Shown here piece by piece: positions 34,809 to 43,734 of a stretch of 64,000 bases of DNA (its first letter is position 1; the number at the start of each line of letters is the position of its first letter). Origin of the DNA: Hydrogenophilus sp. (lineage in GTDB: Bacteria > Pseudomonadota > Gammaproteobacteria > Burkholderiales > Thiobacillaceae); NCBI GenBank assembly GCA_020725195.1, contig DYFL01000003.1, forward strand, positions 1 to 64,000. Reading direction: 5' to 3'. The position numbers were made by a program, and so were the translations under genes. The notes below the pieces were generated by a model that saw only the letters and a list, made by a program, of their open reading frames with translations, did no database searches and was not told the DNA's origin.

Positions 34809-35206
34809 GCTTGCCTCCTAGGGGCAGGTGGAAATAGAGCAGTGCGGACCCGGGCGTCGTCGCCGGCGGCAGGGACGTGCAACGGGGCTGCCCGGCGAGC
34901 CGGCACTGCAGGCGGAAAAGGGATCCGTGGATCGGCGCACCGGCACTGCGCCTTGGGACGCATGCCCGTCGCTCCGGGTGATGGCCCGTTCGGGGGGCTC
35001 GCCATCCGGAATTCAAGATAGCCGGCCGCGCGGACCACGGGCATGGGGTGGATAGCGTATTTGTTGCTCTGGCTCACCGTAGGCGTGCGGAGGCGCCTAG
35101 ACGAACCGCCTTTTGTCACTAAGCTGGATAGATAAAACGCCTCGCGTCGCGGGCGATAACAACCGGCTGTACGCAAGCTGCAGGTTTCCAGGAGGGGATG
35201 GAGTCC
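34809..35206. other. Divergent intergenic region, fccAB / PAS kinase
   Basis: 398 bp with no supported gene. It should carry the promoter of fccAB (leftward) and of the NarX-like kinase (rightward). The stretch 35110-35140 (TTTTGTCACTAAGC, then ATAGATAAAACG) is AT-rich and is the most promoter-like part for the rightward gene, but -35/-10 spacing is poor. No clear dyads stand out. Confidence 0.6.
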
Positions 35207-36919
35207 ATGACTGAAGACAGATCTCACGCCGGAGGTCCGCCTGGCGAAGGCACCGGTCCTACCACGACCCGCACCCCGGTACGCCTGCATGAGGTGTGGA
35301 CGGCTCCGCCGAGCTGCACCTTCCCCGTCTGCAATCACGTCGAGCACGTCAAGCAGGAATGGGAGTCCACGGCCGACGCCCTGCCCCAGCTCGTCTGCCT
35401 GCTGGATGCGGCGGGCGCCGTGGTGCGCTGCAACCGGACCGTGGAGCGCTGGGGGCTCGGCGACGTGGTCGAGGCCCAGGGGCGCTGCCTGCACGCGCTC
35501 ATGCACCCGCACTGCGCCGCACCGGGCTGTTATCTCAGGCGCTTCCTGGACGAGGTCTGCGGCAGCACGGCGCACGGCGCCGCGGCGCGCTGCCAGGCCG
35601 AGGACCCGGCACTCGGGCGCTATCTGGACATCCAGGTGCATGCCCCCGGCCACGGCGGGGCCGGGCAGGAAGGCTACGCGGTGGCCGTGGTCGCCGACAT
35701 CAGCGAGCTCAAGGCGGCGGAAGCGGGCCTGCAGGCCCTGACCCGGGAGCTCGAGCGGCGCATCACGGCGCGCACCGCCCAGCTCGACGCCGCGAACCGG
35801 CAGCTGCGCCAGGAGGTCGTCGAGCGCGAACAGGCCCAGGCGGACCTGGGGCGCAGCCGGGACCGCTACCTGCAGCTGGTGGAGACCATGAACGAGGGCC
35901 TGGCCGTCCAGGACCGGGACGGCCGCCTCGCCTACGTCAACGAACGCTTCGCCAGGATGCTCGGCTGCGGCGCCGGCGAGGTCCTGGGACGCCCGGCGAC
36001 GGACTTCGTCGACCCGGACTGCCTCGCGGACTGGCAGGAGCGCATGGCGCATCGCGGCCGGGGCGATCAGACACCCTACGAGCTCGTCCTCAGGGGCCAG
36101 GGCGGCGAACGGGTCTGGGCCAAGGTCTCGCCCAAGGCGATCCTCGACCCCTCGGGCGAGTATGCCGGCAGCTTCGCGGTGGTCACCGACATCAGCGAGC
36201 GGGTGCGCGCGGAGCAGGCCCTGCGCGCCTCCGAGTGCGAGCTTCGGCTGCTCTCGGCGCAGGTGATCTCGGCCCAGGAGAAGGAGCGGCAGCGCATCGC
36301 CTCGGAGCTGCACGACGGCCTCGGCCAGATCCTGAGCGCGATCAAGTTCTCGGTGGAGAACACCCTGGCGCAACTGCGCGAGCACCCCGCCGCGGCGGGA
36401 CCGCAGCCCTTCCAGGACATCGTGCCCAAGCTCCAGGGGGCGATCGAGGAGGTCCGGCGCATCTCCATGGACCTGCGGCCCTCCATCCTGGACGACCTCG
36501 GCGTCCTCGCCACCCTGGGCTGGTTCTGCCGGGAATACCAGGCCGTCTACCAGGGCATCCGGGTCGAGCTCGATGCCGGGGCCCGGGAGGCCGACATCCC
36601 CGTGCCGCTCAAGGTGGTGATCTTCCGCATCGTGCAGGAGGCCCTGAACAACGTCGCCAAGCATGCCCGGACCGACACCGTGCGCATCGGCCTGCAGAAG
36701 ACCTCGCGCGGCATCGAGCTGGAGATCTCGGACAACGGCGTCGGCTTCGACCCGGCCGAGATCGCCGCGCGACGCGGCCACGGCCTCGGCGGCACGGGGC
36801 TGGTGAGCATGCGCGAGCGGGCGGAATGCTCCGGCGGCCGCTTCGCGATCGCGAGCACCAGGGGCGAGGGCACCGTGATCCGCATCCATTGGCCGGCCAG
36901 CCAGGAAGCGGACAGCTGA
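35207..36919 (+). CDS. PAS-PAS sensor histidine kinase of the NarX/DegS (HisKA_3) type
   Basis: 570 residues with no membrane segment. A first PAS-like region lies at about 45-165 (LPQLVCLLDAAGAVVRCN; Cys-rich, including HPHCAAPGCYL). A coiled linker, a second PAS domain at about 220-335 (YLQLVETMNEGLAVQDRDG) and the PAC end VVTDISERV follow. The HisKA_3 domain has phosphoacceptor His in IASELHDGLGQILSAIK, and the HATPase domain has EALNNVAKHA, DNGVGFDP and GLVSMRERAE. This class partners LuxR/NarL-type regulators. The nearest one is 4.4 kb away at 41316-41966, so the pair is tentative. The ATG at 35207 gives proper spacing from AGGAGGGG, while the ATG at 35198 is too close. The Cys-rich PAS might bind a metal or haem, which is speculative. 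Confidence 0.88.
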   Translation: MTEDRSHAGGPPGEGTGPTTTRTPVRLHEVWTAPPSCTFPVCNHVEHVKQEWESTADALPQLVCLLDAAGAVVRCNRTVERWGLGDVVEAQGRCLHALMHPHCAAPGCYLRRFLDEVCGSTAHGAAARCQAEDPALGRYLDIQVHAPGHGGAGQEGYAVAVVADISELKAAEAGLQALTRELERRITARTAQLDAANRQLRQEVVEREQAQADLGRSRDRYLQLVETMNEGLAVQDRDGRLAYVNERFARMLGCGAGEVLGRPATDFVDPDCLADWQERMAHRGRGDQTPYELVLRGQGGERVWAKVSPKAILDPSGEYAGSFAVVTDISERVRAEQALRASECELRLLSAQVISAQEKERQRIASELHDGLGQILSAIKFSVENTLAQLREHPAAAGPQPFQDIVPKLQGAIEEVRRISMDLRPSILDDLGVLATLGWFCREYQAVYQGIRVELDAGAREADIPVPLKVVIFRIVQEALNNVAKHARTDTVRIGLQKTSRGIELEISDNGVGFDPAEIAARRGHGLGGTGLVSMRERAECSGGRFAIASTRGEGTVIRIHWPASQEADS

Positions 36920-36980
36920 GTCCTTCGGGCCGGATCCTGCATTAGCCACGGGGCAGCCGGGCCGCATCCTGTCCGGCGCC

Positions 36981-37502
36981 TCAGCCCCTTAGGCTCAGGG
37001 CGGCGTAGAGGGCCACCACGCCCTCGACGCGGCTCGCCACCTCGATCGCCCGCGAGGCCTCGCGGGCGTCCCCGAGCCGGCCGCTGAGGCGCACCGTGCC
37101 CTCGTGGCTGCGCACCGCGATGCCCAGTCCGCTCGGCAGGTCGTCCAGCAGCAGGCGGAACTTCACCCGGGTCGTCAGCCAGGCGTCTCCCAGATAGCCG
37201 GCGACCCGCTCGCGCCGCTCGATGGCACGCGCCGTGCCGTATTCCTGCGGATCGAGGCGGGCGTCGCAATTGCCGTCGGCCTCGCGGAAGACCGTCATCC
37301 GGTGTTTCCCGGCCAGGTATTCCGCGTGCGAGATGCTGCCGTCGGCGTCGAGGTCGGCTTGCCGGTATTCCTCGGCCAGCCGGCTCGGCAGGGCCGACTC
37401 CGGCACCGGGGGCTGCGCCACGGGCATCGCGAAAGAAGCCGGGCCCGCCAGCAGGGCGGCAAGCAGCAGTGTGATGCGGACAGATCGTGTAGGTGCCTTC
37501 AT
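36981..37502 (-). CDS. Exported EF-hand and BON domain protein
   Basis: 173 residues. The signal peptide (to about residue 25, ending ASFA) is preceded by GAGGAGGAATGT, which fixes the start inside a longer open frame. Two EF-hand-like loops follow, DLDADGSISHAEY and DGNCDARLDPQEY. A BON domain fills residues 100-172 (TTRVKFRLLLDDLPSGLGIAV; GTVRLSGRLGD; VEGVVAL). BON domains bind membranes or polymers in the periplasm, often in stress-related OsmY-like proteins. Combining calcium loops with BON is uncommon. The gene is convergent with the PAS kinase and is preceded by a small hypothetical gene on the same strand. Confidence 0.85.
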   Translation of the reverse strand: MKAPTRSVRITLLLAALLAGPASFAMPVAQPPVPESALPSRLAEEYRQADLDADGSISHAEYLAGKHRMTVFREADGNCDARLDPQEYGTARAIERRERVAGYLGDAWLTTRVKFRLLLDDLPSGLGIAVRSHEGTVRLSGRLGDAREASRAIEVASRVEGVVALYAALSLRG

Positions 37503-37615
37503 ACATTCCTCCTCGGTAGCACGAATTTCTGCAGCCATGCGGCCCTGGGCCGCCCCCCTCTCCAGCAAGCCGCATGCCACGATTTTTTTATCCGCGGAAA
37601 CAGGCGGTTATGAAG

Positions 37616-37652
37616 AAGGCCCGGCCCTGCGGGCGGGATAGGGCCCGGCCTT
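37616..37652 (-). terminator. Terminator-like hairpin
   Basis: AAGGCCCGGCCCT / AGGGCCCGGCCTT stem, 13 bp with one mismatch and an 11-base loop, between two minus-strand genes. On the minus strand a run of As (complement of GATTTTTTTA) lies about 25 bp further on, so it is not a classic T-tract terminator. Confidence 0.45.
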
Positions 37653-37686
37653 GTCGCCTCTGCCCGACGGGATTTGCCTGCCGGGC

Positions 37687-37908
37687 CTAGAGGACGGATT
37701 CGAAACGGCTTTTTATTTGCCGGGTAGCGACAGACGCCGCAGGCCGCACGGATCGGCGGCCCGCGTCGGCCATCCCCGGCCTCGGCGCGGTCCGGAATGC
37801 ACCGCGCCGCATTGGCGTCGCGGGCAGCACGGAGTCGGGGTCCGGCAGCGGGAGGTCGAAGGCGATGGCGGCCAGGGTGAGAAAACGGCGCAGATGATCC
37901 GGGTCCAT
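37687..37908 (-). CDS. Small hypothetical protein
   Basis: 73 residues beginning MDPDHLRRFLTLAAIAFDL after a strong ribosome site (AAGGAGGAACTCC). The first 20 residues form a hydrophobic helix. The rest is basic and Pro/Arg-rich (RRGAFRTAPRPGMADAGRRS). I recognise no family. It lies 89 bp downstream of glrR on the same strand and upstream of the BON/EF-hand gene. The good ribosome site is the main support for coding. Confidence 0.5.
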   Translation of the reverse strand: MDPDHLRRFLTLAAIAFDLPLPDPDSVLPATPMRRGAFRTAPRPGMADAGRRSVRPAASVATRQIKSRFESVL

Positions 37909-37997
37909 GGAGTTCCTCCTTCTCGACTGACAGGGCGCCCCCGGACGGGGGCAGGAGGTTCTCTGCAAGAACCGTTCCAGTCCCGGATCGGGACGGC

Positions 37998-39343
<1,346 letters not shown>

Positions 39344-39347
<4 letters not shown>

Positions 39348-39841
39348 CTCGCCTCCGTCTTGCCCGGGCCGCGCTCCTGGAGCTGGAGTTCCAGGCTCTT
39401 CAGGCGCTCGATCTTCTCCTGCAGCTCGGCGCTGCGCCGGCGCTCCTGCGCCAGGGCGAGCTCCGCGGCCACCAGCCGCTGCAGCTCGCGCACGTACTGG
39501 CGCAGCGGCGCCTGCTCGAAGGCGCCCTCCAGGCCGGCGAGCCACTCCTGGGCCCGGGTGAGGTCCTCGCCGCCGCCGCGGCTCGCCAGGTAGGCGAGCT
39601 TGAGCCGGTCGACCGGGCTCGCGGCGGCCCCCGCCTTCAGGCGCCTCGCCTCCGCCGCCTGCACCTTGGCGTCCAGGTGGGCGCTCGCCTCGGCGAAGGC
39701 CATCATCTCCGTCAGGGTGAAGGCGGGCTCGGCCCGCACGGCCGCCGACGGCGCGGGCTGCGCCGGGCCGAGGCCGGCGCAGCCCGCCAGGCAGAGGCCG
39801 GCGGCCAGGATCGCCATACGTCCCATACGTTCGCAACTCAA
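39344..39841 (-). CDS. qseG: QseG-like outer-membrane lipoprotein
   Basis: 165 residues from a TTG start. Lipobox CLAGC (Cys about 21). The mature protein is helical with a long C-terminal coiled coil (VAAELALAQERRRSAELQEK). In enterobacteria QseG binds the sensor kinase GlrK/QseE from the outer membrane and is needed for signalling. It sits between glrK and glrR as expected and overlaps both. TTG at 39841 overlaps the glrK stop (TTGA), and GGAGGGAAGAGA lies 7 bp before it. The next ATG (39826) has no ribosome site. Identification rests mostly on position and the lipobox. Confidence 0.85.
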
Positions 39842-41292
39842 TCTCTTCCCTCCTCCGGGCCGGGCAGCAGGATGCGGAAGCAGGCGCCGCCCGGGCGCGC
39901 CTCCAGCAGGCCCACCTCGCCGCCCTGGGCCTCCACGTATTCCTTGACGATGGCCAGGCCGAGCCCGCTGCCGCGCAGCGGGCCGGGGCGCTGGATGCGG
40001 CCGCGGTAGTAGGGCTGGAAGAGCCGCTCCCGGTCTTCCGGCGCCACCCCCGGGCCCGCGTCGCAGACCACGATCTCGCAGCGCCCATCGAGCTTCCTCG
40101 CCGTCACCTCGATGCTACCCCCCTCGGGGCTGAAGCGGATGGCGTTGGCGAGCAGGTTGTCGAGCACGGTCTCCAGCCCCGCCCGGTCCCCCAGCACCCT
40201 CGCATCGCCGACGTCCGCGCTGAGCTTCACCTGCTTGCCGAGCATGGCCAGCGCCTGACGCTGGCCGGCGGCCTCCAGGAGCTCCGCCACCGCCAGGGGC
40301 GAGGCCGTCAGCGGGTTGGCCCCCTGCGCGAGCCGGCTGTAGCTGAGCAGGTCCTCGATGCGCAGCTGCAGGTCGCGGGCGTTGTTGCGCATGATCTCCG
40401 CCACCTCCGCCTGCTGCGGCCCCAGCTCGCCCGCCACGCCGTCGGCGAGCAGCTCCACCCCCTCCTTGAGGGCCGCGAGCGGGGTCTTGAGCTCGTGCGA
40501 GACCTGGCGCAGGAAGCGCCCCTGCTGTGCCTCCAGTTCCAGCAGGCGCCGGCGCAGCCAGTCCACCTGCTCGCCCAGGAAGACGAGATCGCGGGGGCCC
40601 TCGACGGGCGGGCCCGCCCCGAGGTCGTGCTCCCCGATGCGGCGGATCGCCCGGGCCAGCTGCCTCAGGGGCTGGGCGACGACCCAGGAGAAGAGGCCGG
40701 CCATGAGCAGCGACAGCGGGACCAGGGCCAGGGCCTGGCCGATCAGGGTCCGCCGGATGCCGTCCGCGGTGCGGCCCAGGGCAGCGACCTGCTGGTCGAT
40801 GAGGCGGTTGCCCTCGAGGGTCATGGCCGCGGCCGTCCGGTGCAGGCGGTCGAATTCGGGGCCGAGGGCCTCGAACCGCCGCGCCCCGGGCCCCGCACCT
40901 GCGGCCAGGCCGTCGAACAGCGTCGCCTCCATGGCCTCGATGGCGCTCAGCTGGCGCTGCTGCCGGCCGTCCAGGGGCAGCCTGCGCAGCGTCGCCACGG
41001 CGGCCAGGAAGTCGCGGTGGGGCGCGAGCAGGCTCGCACCGAGCGCCGGATCCTGCAGCACGTGGTACTGGCCCGCGGCCCGCTCCAGGGCGAGGGCGGA
41101 TTCGGCCATCTGGCGCGTCGCCCGGGTCGCCTCCACGGTGATCGCCACGGACTGGCGGCCTTCGCGCGCCATTTGGTCGAGCATGTAGCCCATCCTCAGC
41201 ATGCCCGCCAGCAGGGGCAGGGCGACCAGGGAGAGGCCGACGAGCAGCAGGGTGGTGAAGGAGCGCGGATAGCGCAGTCGCGGACGGATCAT
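39838..41292 (-). CDS. glrK: Sensor histidine kinase GlrK (QseE)
   Basis: 484 residues beginning MIRPRLRYPRSF. Membrane helices lie at about 12-36 and 185-205 and flank an all-helical extracytoplasmic sensor domain. A HAMP-like linker (AQPLRQLARAIRRIGEHDLG) leads to a HisKA domain with H-box RQVSHELKTPLAALKEG and a HATPase domain (LLANAIRFSPEGG, DAGPGVAPED, GSGLGLAIVKEY). The topology and the following qseG and glrR genes identify GlrK/QseE. The frame extends 46 codons upstream but overlaps the NarL-type regulator. The chosen ATG lies 23 bp after that gene's stop, so the regulator and the glrK-qseG-glrR genes may share a transcript. Confidence 0.92.
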   Translation of the reverse strand: MIRPRLRYPRSFTTLLLVGLSLVALPLLAGMLRMGYMLDQMAREGRQSVAITVEATRATRQMAESALALERAAGQYHVLQDPALGASLLAPHRDFLAAVATLRRLPLDGRQQRQLSAIEAMEATLFDGLAAGAGPGARRFEALGPEFDRLHRTAAAMTLEGNRLIDQQVAALGRTADGIRRTLIGQALALVPLSLLMAGLFSWVVAQPLRQLARAIRRIGEHDLGAGPPVEGPRDLVFLGEQVDWLRRRLLELEAQQGRFLRQVSHELKTPLAALKEGVELLADGVAGELGPQQAEVAEIMRNNARDLQLRIEDLLSYSRLAQGANPLTASPLAVAELLEAAGQRQALAMLGKQVKLSADVGDARVLGDRAGLETVLDNLLANAIRFSPEGGSIEVTARKLDGRCEIVVCDAGPGVAPEDRERLFQPYYRGRIQRPGPLRGSGLGLAIVKEYVEAQGGEVGLLEARPGGACFRILLPGPEEGRD

Positions 41293-41315
41293 GCTGGCCC
41301 CGGGGAGCGCTCGGG

Positions 41316-41966
41316 CTAGCCGACCATCCCCCTTGCGATGGCGAAGGCCGTGAGCGCGGCGGCGTTGTGCAGGTCCAGCTTCTTCATCAGGTTGGAGCGG
41401 TGCTTCTCCACGGTCTTCACGCTCACGCACAGGTAGCCGGCGATGTGCTTGTTCGCATGCCCCTCGGCGATGAGCTTGAGCACCTCGCGCTCGCGCAGGG
41501 TCAGGCTCTCCAGGGCGGTGGGGGCGTTGAGCCCCCTGCCGCCGTCGAGGTAGCCGTTGACCACCTTCTCCGCGACGTCGGGGCTGAGGTAGGTCTTGCC
41601 GCTGAGGATGCTGCGGATGGCGAGCATGAGTTCGTCGCGGGTGGCGTGCTTGAGCACGTAGCCGTCGGCGCCGGCCCTGAGGGCCTCGCGGATGTATTCC
41701 TCGGCCTTGTGCACCGTGAGCACCAGGATGCGGATATCGGGAAAGCGCCGCTTGATCTCGGCGATGGCCTCGGTGCCGTTGATGCCCGGCATGGACAGGT
41801 CCATGAGGATGAGCCCCGGCGTGAGACTGGCGGCCAGGCGCACGGCCTGGCGGCCGTCCTCGGCCTCGCCCACGACCTCCAGGTTCGGGTCCGCCGCGAG
41901 CATGGCCTGCAGGCCCTGCCGCAGCAGGGTGTGGTCCTCGACGATGAGTATGCGATTGCTGATCAT
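41316..41966 (-). CDS. NarL/LuxR-family response regulator
   Basis: 216 residues. The receiver has EDH near 10-12, phosphoacceptor Asp56 (LILMDLSMPGING), LTVHKAEEYI and VLKHAT (Lys). The LuxR helix-turn-helix at about 150-205 has LTLREREVLKLIAEGHANK and SVKTVEKHRSNLMKKL. It binds DNA when phosphorylated. No NarX-like kinase is adjacent. The nearest candidate is the HisKA_3 kinase at 35207-36919. It immediately precedes glrK. ATG at 41966 is preferred over a GTG two codons upstream because GGGGGGTG lies about 6 bp before it. Its promoter side abuts a 153-bp inverted-repeat element. Confidence 0.92.
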   Translation of the reverse strand: MISNRILIVEDHTLLRQGLQAMLAADPNLEVVGEAEDGRQAVRLAASLTPGLILMDLSMPGINGTEAIAEIKRRFPDIRILVLTVHKAEEYIREALRAGADGYVLKHATRDELMLAIRSILSGKTYLSPDVAEKVVNGYLDGGRGLNAPTALESLTLREREVLKLIAEGHANKHIAGYLCVSVKTVEKHRSNLMKKLDLHNAAALTAFAIARGMVG

Positions 41967-41988
41967 GATCACCCCCCGAACGACAATT

Positions 41989-42141
41989 CTAGGAGCCTCT
42001 CGGACTTAAAGGAAATCGGCTGCAAATTCGGCGGAACGGTCCATATTTCGCCGCTTTCTTGGGCAATAGTGCGACTATTGCCCGGCGAAATCGCCAAAAC
42101 TCCGTTTTCGCTTCGATTCTTCAAGTCCGACAGGCTCCTAG
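41989..42141. mobile_element. 153-bp element with 19-bp terminal inverted repeats (MITE-like)
   Basis: Ends CTAGGAGCCTCTCGGACTT (41989-42007) and AAGTCCGACAGGCTCCTAG (42123-42141) are inverted with one mismatch. CTAG forms the outermost four bases at both ends. Inside, GGGCAATAGT-GCG-ACTATTGCCC makes a second perfect hairpin at 42061-42083. There is no reading frame. Its AT content is higher than the surroundings. The right end provides the TAG stop codon of the adjacent pseudopilin gene, so the element either inserted at or replaced the 3' end of that gene. It would depend on a transposase elsewhere. Confidence 0.65.
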
Positions 42142-42797
42142 TCCAGAGCCGGGGCGTGGCCCGGCGGGGGCCTCTGCCGGGCCGACGCTTGCGCCGGGCG
42201 GTAGACGAAGACCCAGTCGGCGTAGCGTTCCGCCCCCTCGAAGCGGCCCTCTTCGGGCTCGAACCCGGCGGTCTTGAGGGGCCGCGCCTCCGAGAGGCTG
42301 TGCACGCCCAGGATGGCCCCGTCGGGGCCCTTGACCAGGCCCCACTCGGCCTGCCCGGTGACGGGGTCGCGCCAGAGGCGGCGCAGGTAGCGCTGGGTGC
42401 CGGGCAGGCGCGCATCCTCCAGCAGGGCCTCCAGGGTGGGCGGAAATCTTTTCACCTGGCCCGGGGTGGCGCGGTGGTAGCGCTCGATGGCGAGGCGGAA
42501 CTGCTGCCCCACGAACAGCAGTTCGCGCTCCTTCTCCCGGGTGACGGCGGTGTGCCAGACCGCGGCGGTGGCCCCCAGCACGGCGCTCAGGAGGGCGACG
42601 GCGGCGAGCGCCCCGAGATAGGTGAAGCCGGCCTGGCGAGGCGGGTCGGCGGTCGCCTGTGGGAGCGGCTTCAGCCGCGATTCCCCTACGGGCGTTGTAT
42701 TCGCGGCTGAAGCCGCTCCCACGGCGGCAGCGCAAGGCCGGGTGTCTCTTGCCTTCCGATTGCCTACTGCCAACTGATGACGGTCGACTGGATGCAT
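42138..42797 (-). CDS. Pseudopilin-like protein with a repeat inserted in its leader
   Basis: 219 residues if it starts at the ATG 3 bp after the previous pseudopilin gene. The pilin-type segment AG-FTYLGALAAVALLSAVLG begins near residue 58. FTYLG has Gly instead of Glu at +5, as in some minor pseudopilins. The preceding 57 residues include about 22 encoded by a REP-like inverted repeat (42659-42722), giving an abnormally long leader. The globular part (FVGQQFRLAIERYHR; RRLWRDPVTGQAEWGLV; YADWVFVYRP) resembles type II secretion pseudopilins. The stop TAG comes from the neighbouring MITE-like element, so the C-terminus may be altered. It is the last gene of the secretion operon. Whether it is functional is uncertain. 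Confidence 0.7.
   Translation of the reverse strand: MHPVDRHQLAVGNRKARDTRPCAAAVGAASAANTTPVGESRLKPLPQATADPPRQAGFTYLGALAAVALLSAVLGATAAVWHTAVTREKERELLFVGQQFRLAIERYHRATPGQVKRFPPTLEALLEDARLPGTQRYLRRLWRDPVTGQAEWGLVKGPDGAILGVHSLSEARPLKTAGFEPEEGRFEGAERYADWVFVYRPAQASARQRPPPGHAPALD
42659..42722. repeat. REP-like inverted pair, copy 1 (inside pseudopilin leader)
   Basis: GTGGGAGCGGCTTCAGCCGC and its near-exact reverse complement, separated by about 20 bp. Copies lie at 52109-52172 and 54487-54550. This type is common between genes in Gammaproteobacteria. Unusually, this copy is inside an open reading frame. Confidence 0.9.
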
Positions 42798-42799
42798 CC

Positions 42800-43261
42800 T
42801 CACCACTCCCCGTAGGGCGTGCCGTCGGCAGCGTTGCCCTCGGCGCCGCTCTTGACGTCGTAGACCGCGCCCTGGGCCGGGTCCTGGGGCGGCACGGTCA
42901 CCCAGGAGGCCGCGCTCTCGGTGATCGGGTCCTGCGGGATGCGGCGCAGGTAGCGTTTGCTCACCAGGTCCTCCAGGCTCTCGGGATAGCGGCCGACGTC
43001 GCCGTAGTGCTGGTCCAGGGCGGTGCGCATGAGCGCGAGGTTCTCGCGCAGCACCGCCTCGCGCGAGCGCTCCAGGCTGCCGAAGTAATAGGGCACGGCC
43101 AGGGTGAGCAGGGTGGCGATGATGGCCATGACCACCAGCAGCTCGATGAGGGTGAAGGCGGCCCTGCGGGCGGGCGCGGGGCGCCGGGCCGGCGGCGAGA
43201 GGATAAAAAGCCCCCGGCCCCGCCCCTCGCCCATCGCCTCTCGCCCCTCGCCCGCATTCAT
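42800..43261 (-). CDS. Type II secretion GspG-like pseudopilin
   Basis: 153 residues starting at the ATG 9 bp after AAGGAG. The leader is long (about 37 residues, basic, PAPARRA), followed by the prepilin motif AFTLIELLVVMAIIATLLTL. The residue before Phe+1 is Ala rather than the usual Gly, and Glu at +5 is present. The C-terminal part has the GspG-like pattern GRYPESLEDLV, RRIPQDPIT and DGTPYGEW. Prepilin peptidase and assembly would place it in a periplasmic pseudopilus. It sits between two other pseudopilin genes, and the stop of the upstream one lies 3 bp before its start. No prepilin peptidase gene is in the window. Confidence 0.85.
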   Translation of the reverse strand: MNAGEGREAMGEGRGRGLFILSPPARRPAPARRAAFTLIELLVVMAIIATLLTLAVPYYFGSLERSREAVLRENLALMRTALDQHYGDVGRYPESLEDLVSKRYLRRIPQDPITESAASWVTVPPQDPAQGAVYDVKSGAEGNAADGTPYGEW

Positions 43262-43263
43262 GC

Positions 43264-43734
43264 TCACCACTCCTTGTACGGGATGCCGTTCATCCCCACG
43301 CCCGGCGCCAGGGAATGGACGTCGAAGACGTCGTCTCCCGGCTGCGGCTCGTCGGGCGGGCTCGCGTAGCTGCGCAGCCCCCAGGTCTCGGCCGCCGGCC
43401 GCTGGGGGTCGGCGGCGAAGGGGTCGCGGGGCAGGCGCCGCAGGAAGTAGATCTTGCGCGGCACGGGGCTCTGGGCGTCGTCCACCCCCGCCACCAGCTC
43501 GTCCAGCGAGGCGGGGTAGCCCGAACCGTCGACCCTGGCCAGGATGTGCCCCGCCTCCGAGGCCTTCTTGTAGGCGTCGAGCGCGCCGCGGATCTGGCGC
43601 AGGGCGGCCTGCAGGTCCTGCTCCTTGCCGCGCTTCACGGCGAGCTCGGCCATGGGCAGCGCCACCAGGGCGAGGACGGCGACGATGGCCACGGTGACCA
43701 CCAGCTCGATGAGGGTGAAGCCGCGCGCCTTCAT
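43264..43734 (-). CDS. Type II secretion GspG-like pseudopilin
   Basis: 156 residues with a short classic leader: MKARG-FTLIELVVTVAIVAVLALVA, with Gly-1 and Glu+5. The middle has LAVKRGKEQDLQAALRQIRGALDAYKKA and a C-terminal FVDP-like part (FLRRLPRDPFA; ETWGLRSYA; NGIPYKEW). Similar endings (GIPYKEW / GTPYGEW) show it is paralogous to the next pseudopilin downstream. Its start overlaps the end of the secretin gene by 4 bp. It contributes to the pseudopilus of the secretion system encoded here. Confidence 0.88.
   Translation of the reverse strand: MKARGFTLIELVVTVAIVAVLALVALPMAELAVKRGKEQDLQAALRQIRGALDAYKKASEAGHILARVDGSGYPASLDELVAGVDDAQSPVPRKIYFLRRLPRDPFAADPQRPAAETWGLRSYASPPDEPQPGDDVFDVHSLAPGVGMNGIPYKEW

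Noticed and set aside
34809-35206. Possible sigma70 promoter TTGTCA...TAAAAC upstream of the NarX-like kinase
   Set aside because: Spacer between the boxes is only about 14 bp, so I did not list it as a promoter.
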